A stretch of DNA of 64,000 nt from Brasilonema sp. CT11 (GTDB taxonomy: Bacteria > Cyanobacteriota > Cyanobacteriia > Cyanobacteriales > Nostocaceae), in contig NZ_JABXYX010000001.1 in NCBI RefSeq assembly GCF_017982655.1, forward strand, positions 1 through 64,000, given 5' to 3'. The stretch's first letter is position 1. Each line of letters starts with the position of its first letter. The position numbers and the translations under genes are program-made. Positions 42,454 through 53,100 of this stretch are shown piece after piece. The notes beneath the pieces are model-generated. The model had not been told where the DNA came from. It searched no databases and saw nothing but the letters and a program-made list of their open reading frames with translations.

Positions 42454-45400
42454 TGATTTTTCCCCTCTTCGAGCGCCTGTAATTCTTGTGCCAACAGATT
42501 GATAATTTCTCTTTCCGAAAGTGCTGCTAATTCAGCTAATTGGTCTGCTTCTGTTTTGTTTGGCTGAGATTGATCGGTTGCCTTTTGAGCTAATTGAATG
42601 CCCACTACTTCTGCTGCCAAATACTCGGTTAGTGCGGCAATTGTTGGGTATTTAAAAATAATGGTGGAAGATAGGTTGCATTGTAAACTGGTTTGCAAGC
42701 GATTTCTTAATTCTATGGAGGTCAGGGAATCCATGCCCATATCGAAAAACCCTTGGTGTGGGTTGATCGCTTTGTTTGATTTTATGCTTAGAACTGTTGC
42801 CACTTGAAAGTTAAGGTGTGATTGCAATAATTTTTTCCCTGCCTCTGGGGATGCTTGTTGTAATTGTTCTAGAATCTGGGAAGTTGCCTTAGGACTATCA
42901 GTGGCAGTATTGGCAGGGGCTACCCGCAACTCGCTAAAAAATGAAGACTGGCTCCAAGGCTGGCCAAACTGCGACCAGTTGATCGGTACTGCTCCTACCT
43001 GCACAGCATCGCCAAACCACAGGTCTTCGAGAATATCAAGCATCGCTTGGGGAGGAATTGTACCGATGCCTGTGCCTGCGAAGAGGGATTCAATTTGACG
43101 TTGAGCTGCGGCTCCTACTTGACTTACCGCCCCCCAATTAATGCTCAATCCAGGTAAACCTAGCGATCGCCGATGGTGAGCTAAAGCATCCAAAAAAGCA
43201 TTCGCTGCCGCATGGTTGGATTGACCAGGATTCCCTATTAAAGCGGCAGCAGCCGAAAACAGAATAAAAAAGTCTAGGGGCTGGTTTTGGGTTAAGGAGT
43301 GCAGATTCCACGCGCCTTCTACTTTAGCTGCCATCACCTTAGCAAACCGTTGCCAAGATAACTGGGGTAGTATTGCATCATCTAGAGTTCCGGCTGCGTG
43401 AATAATCCCCCGTAATGGCAGTGAAGGCGGTATTTCCGCTAACACTTTGGTCATTTGTTCTGTCTGGGCAACATCGGCGATCGCTATTTGGATCTTGGCT
43501 CCTGCTTGCTCTAGTTGATGTAATGCTTCTTGTTGGGATGGTTCCACTCCACTTCGTCCTAAAAGTAATAGATGCTTTGCGCCTTTTTCTACCATCCATT
43601 GAGCGACTAGCAACCCTAAACCGCCTAAACCACCAGTAATTAAATAAGTACAGTCTTGATGAAATTTTACAGATTGATCTGATGTATAGCTTGGTATATT
43701 AATGATGATTTTACCAATATTTTTAGCTTGCTGCATATAACGAAAAGCAGCTTCCACCTCAGTCATCGCAAATGCAGTGTAAGGTAGAGGTTGGAGTTTT
43801 CCTAGCTGAAACTCTTCGCATAATTGCTGGCATATTGAGCGAGCTAATTCTGGTTGCTCTTGGACTACTTGCATTACATCTACTAGGAAATATGCCACAT
43901 CAGGTCTGATATTAACTACTTGTGTGACTGTCCAAGCATCTCGCTTAGAAATTTCTAAAAATCGACCTCCAGGACTCAAAACCTCCAGATTTTTAGCTAC
44001 AAATCCTGGCGAAGTTAAAGAGTTAAGGATGATATTCACGCCTTTGCCATTAGTGATTTCCATTACTTGATCGGCAAAGTCCAGAGTTCGGGAGTTCATA
44101 ATATGTTTGACTCCCAAAGATTGTACAGATGCCCATTTACTAGGACTAGCAGTTGCGAAGACTTCTGCACCAGCTTGCAATGCCAACTGTATTGCTGCTT
44201 GACCGACACCTCCGGCTGCTGCGTGAATTAAAACGCGATCGCCTGCCGAGATTTTGCCAAGATGGTGCAACGTATAGTAAGCTGTCAGAAAAGCTGAGGG
44301 AATAGTAGCAGCAGCTTCAAAGCTTAATCGTTGTGGTTTGGGAATGACCATTGTTGCATCTGTGGTGACAAATTGGCTAAAACTGCCTGGAGTCATCGCC
44401 ATTACGCTATCTCCCACTTGCAGATTCCTCACCCCAGATCCTACTGCTACTACCTCACCCGCACATTCTAGCCCTAACTCTCCTACTTCCCCTGGATACA
44501 AACCTAAGACACCTAACAAATCCCGAAAATTGAGTCCACTAGCACGAATAGCAATCTCTACTTCACCAGCAGCAGGAACGCGGCACGTCATCGGTTGCAA
44601 TTGCAAATTTGTGATCGAACCAGGTGCAGTCATAGCTAATTGCCAAGGTTGTCGAGCAAACTTTGGCAAGGGATTTTCTGACTCTTTACGGGTTAGTTTT
44701 GCTACTTGTCTGATGCCGCCTCGGAAAGCTATTTCTTCCTCTGTTGTGGGATACCAAATTTCTGCTAAAAGATCTTGGGCATTTTGAGCGATACCTTCAT
44801 CAGCTAAATCTATTCGCATACAATTTAATTCTGGGTATTCCAAAGCGATCGCTTTGCCCATTCCCCAGAGAGAAGATTGTGCTACTCCCCGCAATGATGG
44901 CTTTGAAGAGTCCAAATTTGCCTCTACAGCCTCACGGGTAACTAACCATAAATTTGGTAATTTTTCCCCTACCATTGCTAATAAAGCTTGCATCAGATGC
45001 AAGGTACTCCCACATCCTAAAATCGAAGCTGTTGATAACTCATCTACCCTCATTCCTTCGCTGTTAGGAGAATCTAAACTCCAACAATTAACTATGCCAT
45101 GTAATTGAGGGCAATCGCGGCTAATTGCTGTCAATAGTTGGTCGAAATCTGGCTTAGAATTGGGGTTAACTCGAAATTCTGTGGGGCTAATCTGACGATA
45201 ATCCCGATCGCTAAATACTAACAAGCATTCTTCACCGCGAGCGCGCAACAATTTTGCTAATTCTGCACCTACGCCCTGACGATCTGCTAAAACTAACCAG
45301 TTTCTTGATAATTTTGTTGTAGGAGTTTGGGCTAAAAATAGCACTTGTGGCGACAAACCACCTGGATTTAAGGTTTCTGTCTGACTAAATCCGGTTTTTG

Positions 45401-48400
45401 CTAGTAACTCTTGCCATCTTGTTGGTGAAAGTATAGGATAATTTGGTCGCCAATCTAGATCCCTAAACTTCCACCAACCTTCAGTTAACCCAAAAGTTAA
45501 ATCTATCCAGTTTTCCGCCGTCGTTACTTCCAGTAAAACTAATATGCCTCCTGGTGCTAGTAATTGTCGGACGTGGTTTAAAGTTACTGATAAATCTCCA
45601 GTGGCATGAAGAACATTAGCTGCAATAATGAGATCGTATTGTGCAGTACTAAATCCTTGAGTTAAGGGATCTGTTTCAATATCTAAAATTTCATACTTAA
45701 CAAAAGGATATTCTCGGAATTTTTCCTGAGCTTGAGTAAGAAAAGTTGCGCCGATATCAGTAAAAGTATATTCAGTGCGATCGCTTGGCAGAAATGGTAA
45801 TAAATAACCAGTTGTTCCCCCAGTTCCCGCCCCAATTTCTAAAACTCTCACTCCCTGAGAAATCGGCAACTTTTCTAGAGCTAAACTAACAGCTTTTTGT
45901 GATAAAGTATTCATCGCCACTGCTACGGGCGATGTTTGATAAAGTCTGCTCACAATACTGAAATCCCCTTCGGGAAATAGCAATTGTAGTGGATCAACTT
46001 TTCCTGTTAACACTCGATCTAACTGACTACCACAACGAGAAAGCAGGAGGAATTCTGCTGCCACAATATCATCTTTAATAACGGAGTTGAAATTAACTTC
46101 TGTGGGAATTTTAATCACCTGCCATCCCGCCGATATTTGCCGTAAATATCCAGATTCCGCTAAAATTGCTAACAAGCGATTCAGTAACCGATGATAGCGA
46201 CTAATAATTCCAAGCTCTGTCGCAATTTCTAGTAAGGTAAACTCTCGCTCAATCTGCCAGACTAAACCCATTTTTTGGAAAGCTGCTAAGATATATTCAA
46301 CCGCTAAAGTATTCAGTTTTTTAAGTTCTTCTTGATATATTTGTAACTGGCTTTGGATAATCTCTTCCTGATTATCGGCTAATTTTTGACTAATTATTGT
46401 GGGAGTTAACAGAGGAGAAGCCTCGCGATCATCTTGAGGAATGCGCCACCGAATCTGAGGTTGCCATTTAACTTGATAAAGCCAATTTTGCCAATCAGAT
46501 TTCTTATTTCCTAGCACAGATTGACGATTAGCTTGCTTAAACTGCATTCCCTGTAATTGAGCTACTAATTTACCATCGTTGCTAAATAAATCTATATCTA
46601 CACTAAGAATAGTTTCGTTATTGTTCGCGCGTCTTTCTACCCGAATCCATCTAGGTATATCTGAAGTGTATATCTGTAAAGAATCTAAACCTATAGGTAA
46701 ATAAGTTTGAGGATTACCCTCTGCAATCAAAGCCGCACCAAAAACCTGTAAACTACCGTCAAGTAATACTGGATGCAGTTGATAGCGATTTACTTCTAGT
46801 TCTAATTCTTGACATAGTTTTATCTCACCCCAAATTGTCTTATCTTTTCGCCATACTCGTTTTATGCTTTGAAAGTTATTACCTAAATTAATTCCTCTTA
46901 TTTTTAATTCTTTGTAGTATTTATCGGCTGTTAGTAAAAGTTCGTAATTAATGATTTCGGCTAAAGTTTTAGCGATTTTAGTATTGCTATTTTCAGATTC
47001 ATTTTTAGCAATTTTCCCTGAAGCGTGTAAAATCCATTCTTCTGTTTTTTCATCTAAACTAAAAATTTCAAATAGATAAACTTGATTTTTTTGATTTTCA
47101 CTTTCTAGGAAAATTTGATGTATTTTTTCGCTCCTAGCACTTTCAAATCTTAGCGGCTGTACGATCACTAAATCTGTAATAACTAAATTTTGAGAATGCC
47201 AAATTTCTTGACCTGCTTCTAATCCTATTTCTAGATAAGCTGTACCTGGAAGAATGATTTGATCGTAAACTTGATGATCTGCTAAAAAATTTAAGCGATC
47301 GCAGCTAAATTTAGATTGAAAACAGATAGCTTTTGATTTAGCTAACAATAATCTTTCATCAAGTAAAGTATTGATGCGATTGCTCGAAGTTTTGGGTGAC
47401 TCGATTGTCTTCGGAAAATATTCGGCTGATATCCAATAACTTTCGCGCTGCCAAGGATAACTAGGTAAACATAAACGATTGTGAGGATAGTCGCGCTCAA
47501 ATTGCAGCCAATCTACTGCCACTCCACTAACATACAAAGTGGCTAAACTTTCTAAAATTTGTTGCCAATCAGATTGTTTAGGATTGAGACTAGTTAACCA
47601 GTCTAATTTGTCTGTTCCCCATCCTAATTTACCGATTCCGGTTAAAGTTGGTTTTGCCCCGATTTCTAGAAAAGTTTCATAACCTGCGGCAATTAAATGA
47701 TTTATTCCATCTGCCCACCTAACCGGATTTACAATATGTTTAACCCAATAATCAGCACTAGCAATTTCTTTCCCTGCCCACGTTCCAGTTAAATTAGAGA
47801 GCAAATCTAACTTAGGAACGGCATAATTAATTTGACTGGCAACTCGCTGAAATTCTGCTAGTATTGGTTGCATTAATGGCGAATGAAAAGCTGAATTAAC
47901 ATCTAAAACTTTTGTTTTTACTTCCATTTGAGATAAAGCCGCGATTACCCGTTCGATTGCAGCTACCTCTCCAGAAATTACTAGACTTTCCGATGCATTA
48001 AAGGCAGCGATAGATACTAATTCAACAGGTGCAATTAACTTCTCAATTAATTCTCTATCTGCCCAAACTGCTACCATTTTCCCTTGGACAAGATGCATTA
48101 ATCGTCCGCGCACGACTACCAATTTGAGGGCATCTTCCAAACTGAACACCCCAGCACTTACAGCGGCTACGTATTCCCCCAAACTGTGACCAATGACTGC
48201 ACTAGGTTTAATCCCCCAAGATTGCCATAATTGATAAAGGGCGTATTCGATCGCAAATAAAGCAGGTTGAGTATAAGTCGTTTGCTGTAATTTGTCGGGA
48301 TGAGAATAGAGAATCTCTAACAAAGGCACATCCAGGTAAGGACGTAAAATTTCAGCTATAGCGTCGATAGTTTTCCGAAAAGTAGGTTGGGTTTGATACA

Positions 48401-50132
48401 GTTCTTGCCCCATCCCTAAGTATTGCGAACCTTGACCTGTAAACAAAAAAGCTATCTGGCGAGTATTTTGGCGCTGGTCGCGATCTGAGTGAGAGTTAAC
48501 AGTTTCGGTAATATATTCAGTAAGTTGTTGTTGCAGGCGATCGCGAGAACTAACAACTAAAGCCAAACGATGCTCGAAGTGGTTTCTACCAATATTAGCT
48601 GTATAGCAAATATCTCCTAAAGATGACTTCGGGTTAATTTCCAAATACTTTAAATAACGTTGAGCTAATTCTGGTAAAGCGGCAGGATGTTTAGCTGATA
48701 AAGTTAGCAAGTGTAGGGGGCGTGCCGGTAAATCTGGCGGTTCTAATGCAGGTGCTGCCTCTAGAACGACGTGGACGTTAGTACCAGTGAAGCCAAAAGA
48801 ACTAACCCCCGCAATCCAACGCTGGTTTATTCCTGACCATGATTGCAATTGCGTCGTTACCGCTATCGGCAACCGTTCCCAATCTATTTGAGGATTAGGT
48901 TGATGATAATGCTGGTGGGGAGGAAGTTGCTGATGTTGCAATCCTAAAACCACTTTGATCAAGCCAGCAATACCAGCAGCACCTTCTAAATGTCCGATAT
49001 TAGTCTTTACCGAGCCAATCTGCAAGGGTTGATCGGACAACCGATCTTTACCAAAAACTGCCCCTAATGCCCCGACTTCAATTGGATCTCCTAAAGCTGT
49101 ACCCGTACCGTGAGTTTCTACGTAGCTAACTTGGCTTGGCAGCACACCGCCATTAGCTAAAGCTTGCCGAATAACTGATTGTTGAGATGGTCCGTTAGGT
49201 ACTGTTAACCCGCTAGTCCGTCCGTCCTGATTCGCCGCCGTACCCCGAATCACTGCCAAAATATTATCTTTATCTGCTAAAGCATCCGATAGCCGCTTCA
49301 ATACAACTATGCCGCAACCTTCCCCGCGAACATAACCATCTGCTGCCGCATCGAAAGTTTTGCAACGACCATCCGGAGATAACATCTGCGCTTTGGAGCA
49401 AATAATTCCGATTTCTGGTGTTAAGATTAAGCTGACTCCTCCAGCTAATGCCATTCGACATTCTCGTTGTCGCAAACTTTGACAAGCTAAGTGAACTGCT
49501 AATAAAGATGAAGAACAAGCAGTATTGACGGCAACACTGACTCCGGTTAATCCCAAGCTATAGGATAAGCGTCCGGCGGCTGCGCTGGGGGAATTTCCTG
49601 TACCCGTATAAGCATCAAGGTATTTTCTATCTGCTAAGTCAGAAATTAAATTTAAATAATCTGTGTTACAGATACCTATGAATACTCCAGTAGCCGTATT
49701 AAGTAATCTCTCTGGTGCTTGGGCAGCATTCTCTAAAGCTTCCCAACTCACTTCCATTAGTAAGCGGTGTTGAGGATCGAGACTACTTGCTTCGCGTGGA
49801 GAGATGCCAAAAAATTCTGCATCGAAGCCATCCACTTGACTTAAAAATCCCCCTCTACGGGTGGAAATTTTTCCTGGTGTATCGGGATTGGGGTCATAGT
49901 AATCGTCTATATCCCAACGTTGTTTGGGTACTTCTGCGATCGCATCCACCCCATTTTTCAACAACTGCCAAAAAGCCTCTGGATCATCTGCGCCTCCCGG
50001 AAAGCGGCACCCCATACCAATGATGGCGATCGGTTCTGCCTTCAACAATTCTAGCTGAGACGCTACTTGTTGAGCAGCAAACGCCAACTTCATTGGCGAC
50101 ATATTCGACAAGCGTTCAGATAGATCCGGCAT
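42450..50132 (-). CDS. Type I PKS fully reducing module: KS-AT-DH-CMT-ER-KR-ACP
   Basis: A 2560-residue module. It has a KS ([29 protein letters not shown]), an AT ([20 protein letters not shown]; malonyl type), a DH (ADHQVYDQIILP, LLDGSLQ) and a CMT ([19 protein letters not shown]). A structural KR half follows, then an ER (about 1826-2140; GLNFRDLLGVLG, ECAGEVVAVG, VLIHAAAGGVGQAAIQLA). The catalytic KR half (from about 2161; [10 protein letters not shown] motif) has His2307 where the usual catalytic Tyr is expected. The ACP (Ser2469) and a docking tail (LSEREIINLLAQELQ) end the protein. The predicted unit is a saturated alpha-methyl methylene. It starts 61 bp after the preceding PKS gene and overlaps the next by 4 bp. 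Confidence 0.93.
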   Translation of the reverse strand: MPDLSERLSNMSPMKLAFAAQQVASQLELLKAEPIAIIGMGCRFPGGADDPEAFWQLLKNGVDAIAEVPKQRWDIDDYYDPNPDTPGKISTRRGGFLSQVDGFDAEFFGISPREASSLDPQHRLLMEVSWEALENAAQAPERLLNTATGVFIGICNTDYLNLISDLADRKYLDAYTGTGNSPSAAAGRLSYSLGLTGVSVAVNTACSSSLLAVHLACQSLRQRECRMALAGGVSLILTPEIGIICSKAQMLSPDGRCKTFDAAADGYVRGEGCGIVVLKRLSDALADKDNILAVIRGTAANQDGRTSGLTVPNGPSQQSVIRQALANGGVLPSQVSYVETHGTGTALGDPIEVGALGAVFGKDRLSDQPLQIGSVKTNIGHLEGAAGIAGLIKVVLGLQHQQLPPHQHYHQPNPQIDWERLPIAVTTQLQSWSGINQRWIAGVSSFGFTGTNVHVVLEAAPALEPPDLPARPLHLLTLSAKHPAALPELAQRYLKYLEINPKSSLGDICYTANIGRNHFEHRLALVVSSRDRLQQQLTEYITETVNSHSDRDQRQNTRQIAFLFTGQGSQYLGMGQELYQTQPTFRKTIDAIAEILRPYLDVPLLEILYSHPDKLQQTTYTQPALFAIEYALYQLWQSWGIKPSAVIGHSLGEYVAAVSAGVFSLEDALKLVVVRGRLMHLVQGKMVAVWADRELIEKLIAPVELVSIAAFNASESLVISGEVAAIERVIAALSQMEVKTKVLDVNSAFHSPLMQPILAEFQRVASQINYAVPKLDLLSNLTGTWAGKEIASADYWVKHIVNPVRWADGINHLIAAGYETFLEIGAKPTLTGIGKLGWGTDKLDWLTSLNPKQSDWQQILESLATLYVSGVAVDWLQFERDYPHNRLCLPSYPWQRESYWISAEYFPKTIESPKTSSNRINTLLDERLLLAKSKAICFQSKFSCDRLNFLADHQVYDQIILPGTAYLEIGLEAGQEIWHSQNLVITDLVIVQPLRFESARSEKIHQIFLESENQKNQVYLFEIFSLDEKTEEWILHASGKIAKNESENSNTKIAKTLAEIINYELLLTADKYYKELKIRGINLGNNFQSIKRVWRKDKTIWGEIKLCQELELEVNRYQLHPVLLDGSLQVFGAALIAEGNPQTYLPIGLDSLQIYTSDIPRWIRVERRANNNETILSVDIDLFSNDGKLVAQLQGMQFKQANRQSVLGNKKSDWQNWLYQVKWQPQIRWRIPQDDREASPLLTPTIISQKLADNQEEIIQSQLQIYQEELKKLNTLAVEYILAAFQKMGLVWQIEREFTLLEIATELGIISRYHRLLNRLLAILAESGYLRQISAGWQVIKIPTEVNFNSVIKDDIVAAEFLLLSRCGSQLDRVLTGKVDPLQLLFPEGDFSIVSRLYQTSPVAVAMNTLSQKAVSLALEKLPISQGVRVLEIGAGTGGTTGYLLPFLPSDRTEYTFTDIGATFLTQAQEKFREYPFVKYEILDIETDPLTQGFSTAQYDLIIAANVLHATGDLSVTLNHVRQLLAPGGILVLLEVTTAENWIDLTFGLTEGWWKFRDLDWRPNYPILSPTRWQELLAKTGFSQTETLNPGGLSPQVLFLAQTPTTKLSRNWLVLADRQGVGAELAKLLRARGEECLLVFSDRDYRQISPTEFRVNPNSKPDFDQLLTAISRDCPQLHGIVNCWSLDSPNSEGMRVDELSTASILGCGSTLHLMQALLAMVGEKLPNLWLVTREAVEANLDSSKPSLRGVAQSSLWGMGKAIALEYPELNCMRIDLADEGIAQNAQDLLAEIWYPTTEEEIAFRGGIRQVAKLTRKESENPLPKFARQPWQLAMTAPGSITNLQLQPMTCRVPAAGEVEIAIRASGLNFRDLLGVLGLYPGEVGELGLECAGEVVAVGSGVRNLQVGDSVMAMTPGSFSQFVTTDATMVIPKPQRLSFEAAATIPSAFLTAYYTLHHLGKISAGDRVLIHAAAGGVGQAAIQLALQAGAEVFATASPSKWASVQSLGVKHIMNSRTLDFADQVMEITNGKGVNIILNSLTSPGFVAKNLEVLSPGGRFLEISKRDAWTVTQVVNIRPDVAYFLVDVMQVVQEQPELARSICQQLCEEFQLGKLQPLPYTAFAMTEVEAAFRYMQQAKNIGKIIINIPSYTSDQSVKFHQDCTYLITGGLGGLGLLVAQWMVEKGAKHLLLLGRSGVEPSQQEALHQLEQAGAKIQIAIADVAQTEQMTKVLAEIPPSLPLRGIIHAAGTLDDAILPQLSWQRFAKVMAAKVEGAWNLHSLTQNQPLDFFILFSAAAALIGNPGQSNHAAANAFLDALAHHRRSLGLPGLSINWGAVSQVGAAAQRQIESLFAGTGIGTIPPQAMLDILEDLWFGDAVQVGAVPINWSQFGQPWSQSSFFSELRVAPANTATDSPKATSQILEQLQQASPEAGKKLLQSHLNFQVATVLSIKSNKAINPHQGFFDMGMDSLTSIELRNRLQTSLQCNLSSTIIFKYPTIAALTEYLAAEVVGIQLAQKATDQSQPNKTEADQLAELAALSEREIINLLAQELQALEEGKNQ

Positions 50133-50193
50133 TCCAATACACTCCTGTAAACTTCAGAACTCCAGTTTTTTGTTTAGTAAATTTAAGTTGCTT

Positions 50194-53100
50194 TTAGCTT
50201 GATTCTTGAGTAAATTTTTGTCCAATTTCTTGATCAGACATTTCATTTAAATCTATCAAAAATTTTTCAAAATTCAGGTCGTTGACCAAAGCTTTATTAT
50301 CATCTTCTCTCACTTCATCCGGAGCTGCAACATGAAAAATTTCCAGCATCAAATAACCTACTAAGCTTTTGACGTTGGGATAGTCAAAAGCTAAAGTTGA
50401 CGGCAATTGCAATTCTAAGCTAGATTGAATACGGTTTTTCAATTCAACCGACGTTAAAGAATCCATCCCCATCTCGAAAAAACCTTTATTATCATCTACT
50501 AATTCTACTGTTTTTAACCCCAAAACTTGAGCAACTAGCGTGCGAATATGCTCCATTAGTTTAGTTTTTATTTTTTCTGGAGGAAATGTTTTGAGTTGTT
50601 GTAACAATTCAACCGTTGGTGCTCGCTGCGGCGAAACTGACTGAAGCTCAGAACAGAAGGATAAATTCGAGTACGAGGTTGAATATTGCGACCAGTTAAT
50701 GGGAATCACTGCTACTTGTACCCCATTGTCCGCTAATAATCTTTCTAGGATTTGTCCCACTGTTTGGGGCGGGATGGTTCCTATTCCTGTTTGCTGCAAA
50801 TTTTGGACAAGTTGACTGTTAGCGGCGGCTCCTACTTCGGCGACGGCTCCCCAGTTAATACTCAATCCCGCTAATCTTTGGGCACGACGTTGGTATGCTA
50901 AAGCATCGAGAAAAGCATTAGCCGCTGCATGGTTGGCTTGACCGATATTGCCAAAAATAGCAGTTGCTGAAGAAAAGAGGATGAAGTAATCTAAAGGTTG
51001 CTCTTTCGTCAAGTGATGTAAATTCCATGAGCCTAATACTTTAGCTGCCAAAACTTGCTCGAATTGCTCCCAAGATAAATGCTGTAACGTACTATCTTCT
51101 AATATTCCAGCTGCATGAAATATTCCTTTTAATGGTGGGAGAGATTGTTCGATTTCTATTAATAAATTAGTGCTTTGCTCGACTGATGAAACATCAGCTT
51201 GAGCAACCACAACTTGAGCGCCTGCTTGCTTTAATTGTTCAATTTGCGCTTGGATAGAAGGTGTGGCTCTATTTCTACCAACTAGCACCAAGTGTTTAGC
51301 TCCTTTTTCTACCATCCAGCGAGCTACCAGCAATCCTAAGCCGCCTAGTCCACCTGTAATTAAATAGGTACTATTTTCCCGGAAATGGATTGAAGATTCC
51401 TTAGAGGTAGTTGACTGGCTTCGGACTAACCTAGGTACTTTACGCATACCTTGGCGAAATGCGATTTGATTTTCTGTACTAGGAGAGGTAATTTCTGCTA
51501 AAAGTTCTGTAATGCGATCGCCGAGCTCGGCTTGAGGATCTAAATCTATCCGAACGCAATTAAGTTCTGGATGTTCTAAACCGATTACTTTTCCCATTCC
51601 CCAGATCGGAGATTGGACAACGGACGAAACTGATTCTAATCCTACTGGTTGTCCGCCTTGAGTAACTAAACACAAAGATGGTAGTTGAGTAAATTTAGCT
51701 TTAACTAAAGCTTGAATTAGGTGTAAGGTGCTGCCGCAGCTTAATAAAGCAGCAGCTTTTAAATCATTCTCAGCCGCATCCACACTCCAGCAGTGGACAA
51801 TTCCATGTAAAGGTGACAGGCGATTGACGGCTGCTAATAATTGCTCGAATTCTTTTGAATGACTAGGATTAACTTGGAACTGGCTAGCTGCAATCTGTTG
51901 GTAATCAGCACCGACAAATACTAAAGTGCATTTTTCCCCTTGACGGGACAGGCGGTTAGCTAATTCTTCCCCTATACCTTGGCGATCGCTAAAAATAAGC
52001 CATTGTTTAGCTGCCGACGATAGAGATAATGGTTGGGGAGGATTGACAGCTAAAAATACCGCCTGTTGAGCTAGATCTTCTCCTGGCTGTTCGTCAGCAT
52101 TAATTGTTACTATTTGTTCAAATCTTGTTACTGATAATAGTTGTTGCCATTTCTCTTGCGATAATAGAGGATAATTTTGTCTCCAGTCTCGATCTTGAAA
52201 TTTCCACCAGCCGTCAGTTAATCCAAAAGTTAAATCTATCCAATTTTGCGCTGATGTCGCTTCCAGTAAGACTAATAATCCTCCTGGTGCTAGTAATTGG
52301 CGGATATGGTTTAAGGTTGTGAGTAGATTTTCAGTGGCGTGTAGCACGTTAGCCGCTACTATTATGTCGTATTTTTCAGGGCTAAAACCTTGTTGGATGG
52401 GGTTTTTCTCGATATCTAATACTTGATATTTAACAAAAGGATATCTCTGAAACTTTTGGGCTGCTTGACTGACAAAAGCTGCCCCCACGTCAGTAAAAGT
52501 ATATTCTGTTTGTTCGGGATTTAAAATTGGTAATAGATGAGTCGTAGTTCCCCCAGTTCCGGCACCGATTTCTAAGATTCGGACTCCTGTAGATTGGGGC
52601 AGTTTTTCTAGTGCTATCTTAACTGCTTGTTGCACTAGGTTATTCATAGCTAACGCTACCGGGGATTCTTGATAAAGTCGGCTTACTGTTAGTGAATTTT
52701 CTGAGTCGAATAATAATTGTACTGGTTCGGTTTTTCCCTGCAAAACCGAAGCTAGTTGGCTACCACAACAATCGAGTAAGCTTGCTTCTATGCCAATTAA
52801 ATCAAGTTCTAATTTTTCTTCTGGTAAGGATTCAGGAATGCTAACAATTTGCCAATGGTTATCTCTCTTCAGTAAATATCCTGATGAAGCTATAATTTCT
52901 AACAAGCGATTTAGTAAGCGGTTATATCGCGGAATCATCTGCACTTCGGCAGCAATTTCTAGAGTTGTAAACTGTCGATTAATTTGCCATTGCCATCCTA
53001 ATTCTCGGAAAGCTTGCAGGATATATTTAAGAGCTAAAATATCTAATTTTTCGATAGCACTTCTGTAAAGCTTAAGTCGGGTTTGACTTAGCAGTTCAGG

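Noticed and set aside
44338-44787. 149-codon plus-strand ORF within the reducing PKS
   Set aside because: Antisense to well-conserved ER and structural KR sequence; no independent coding evidence.
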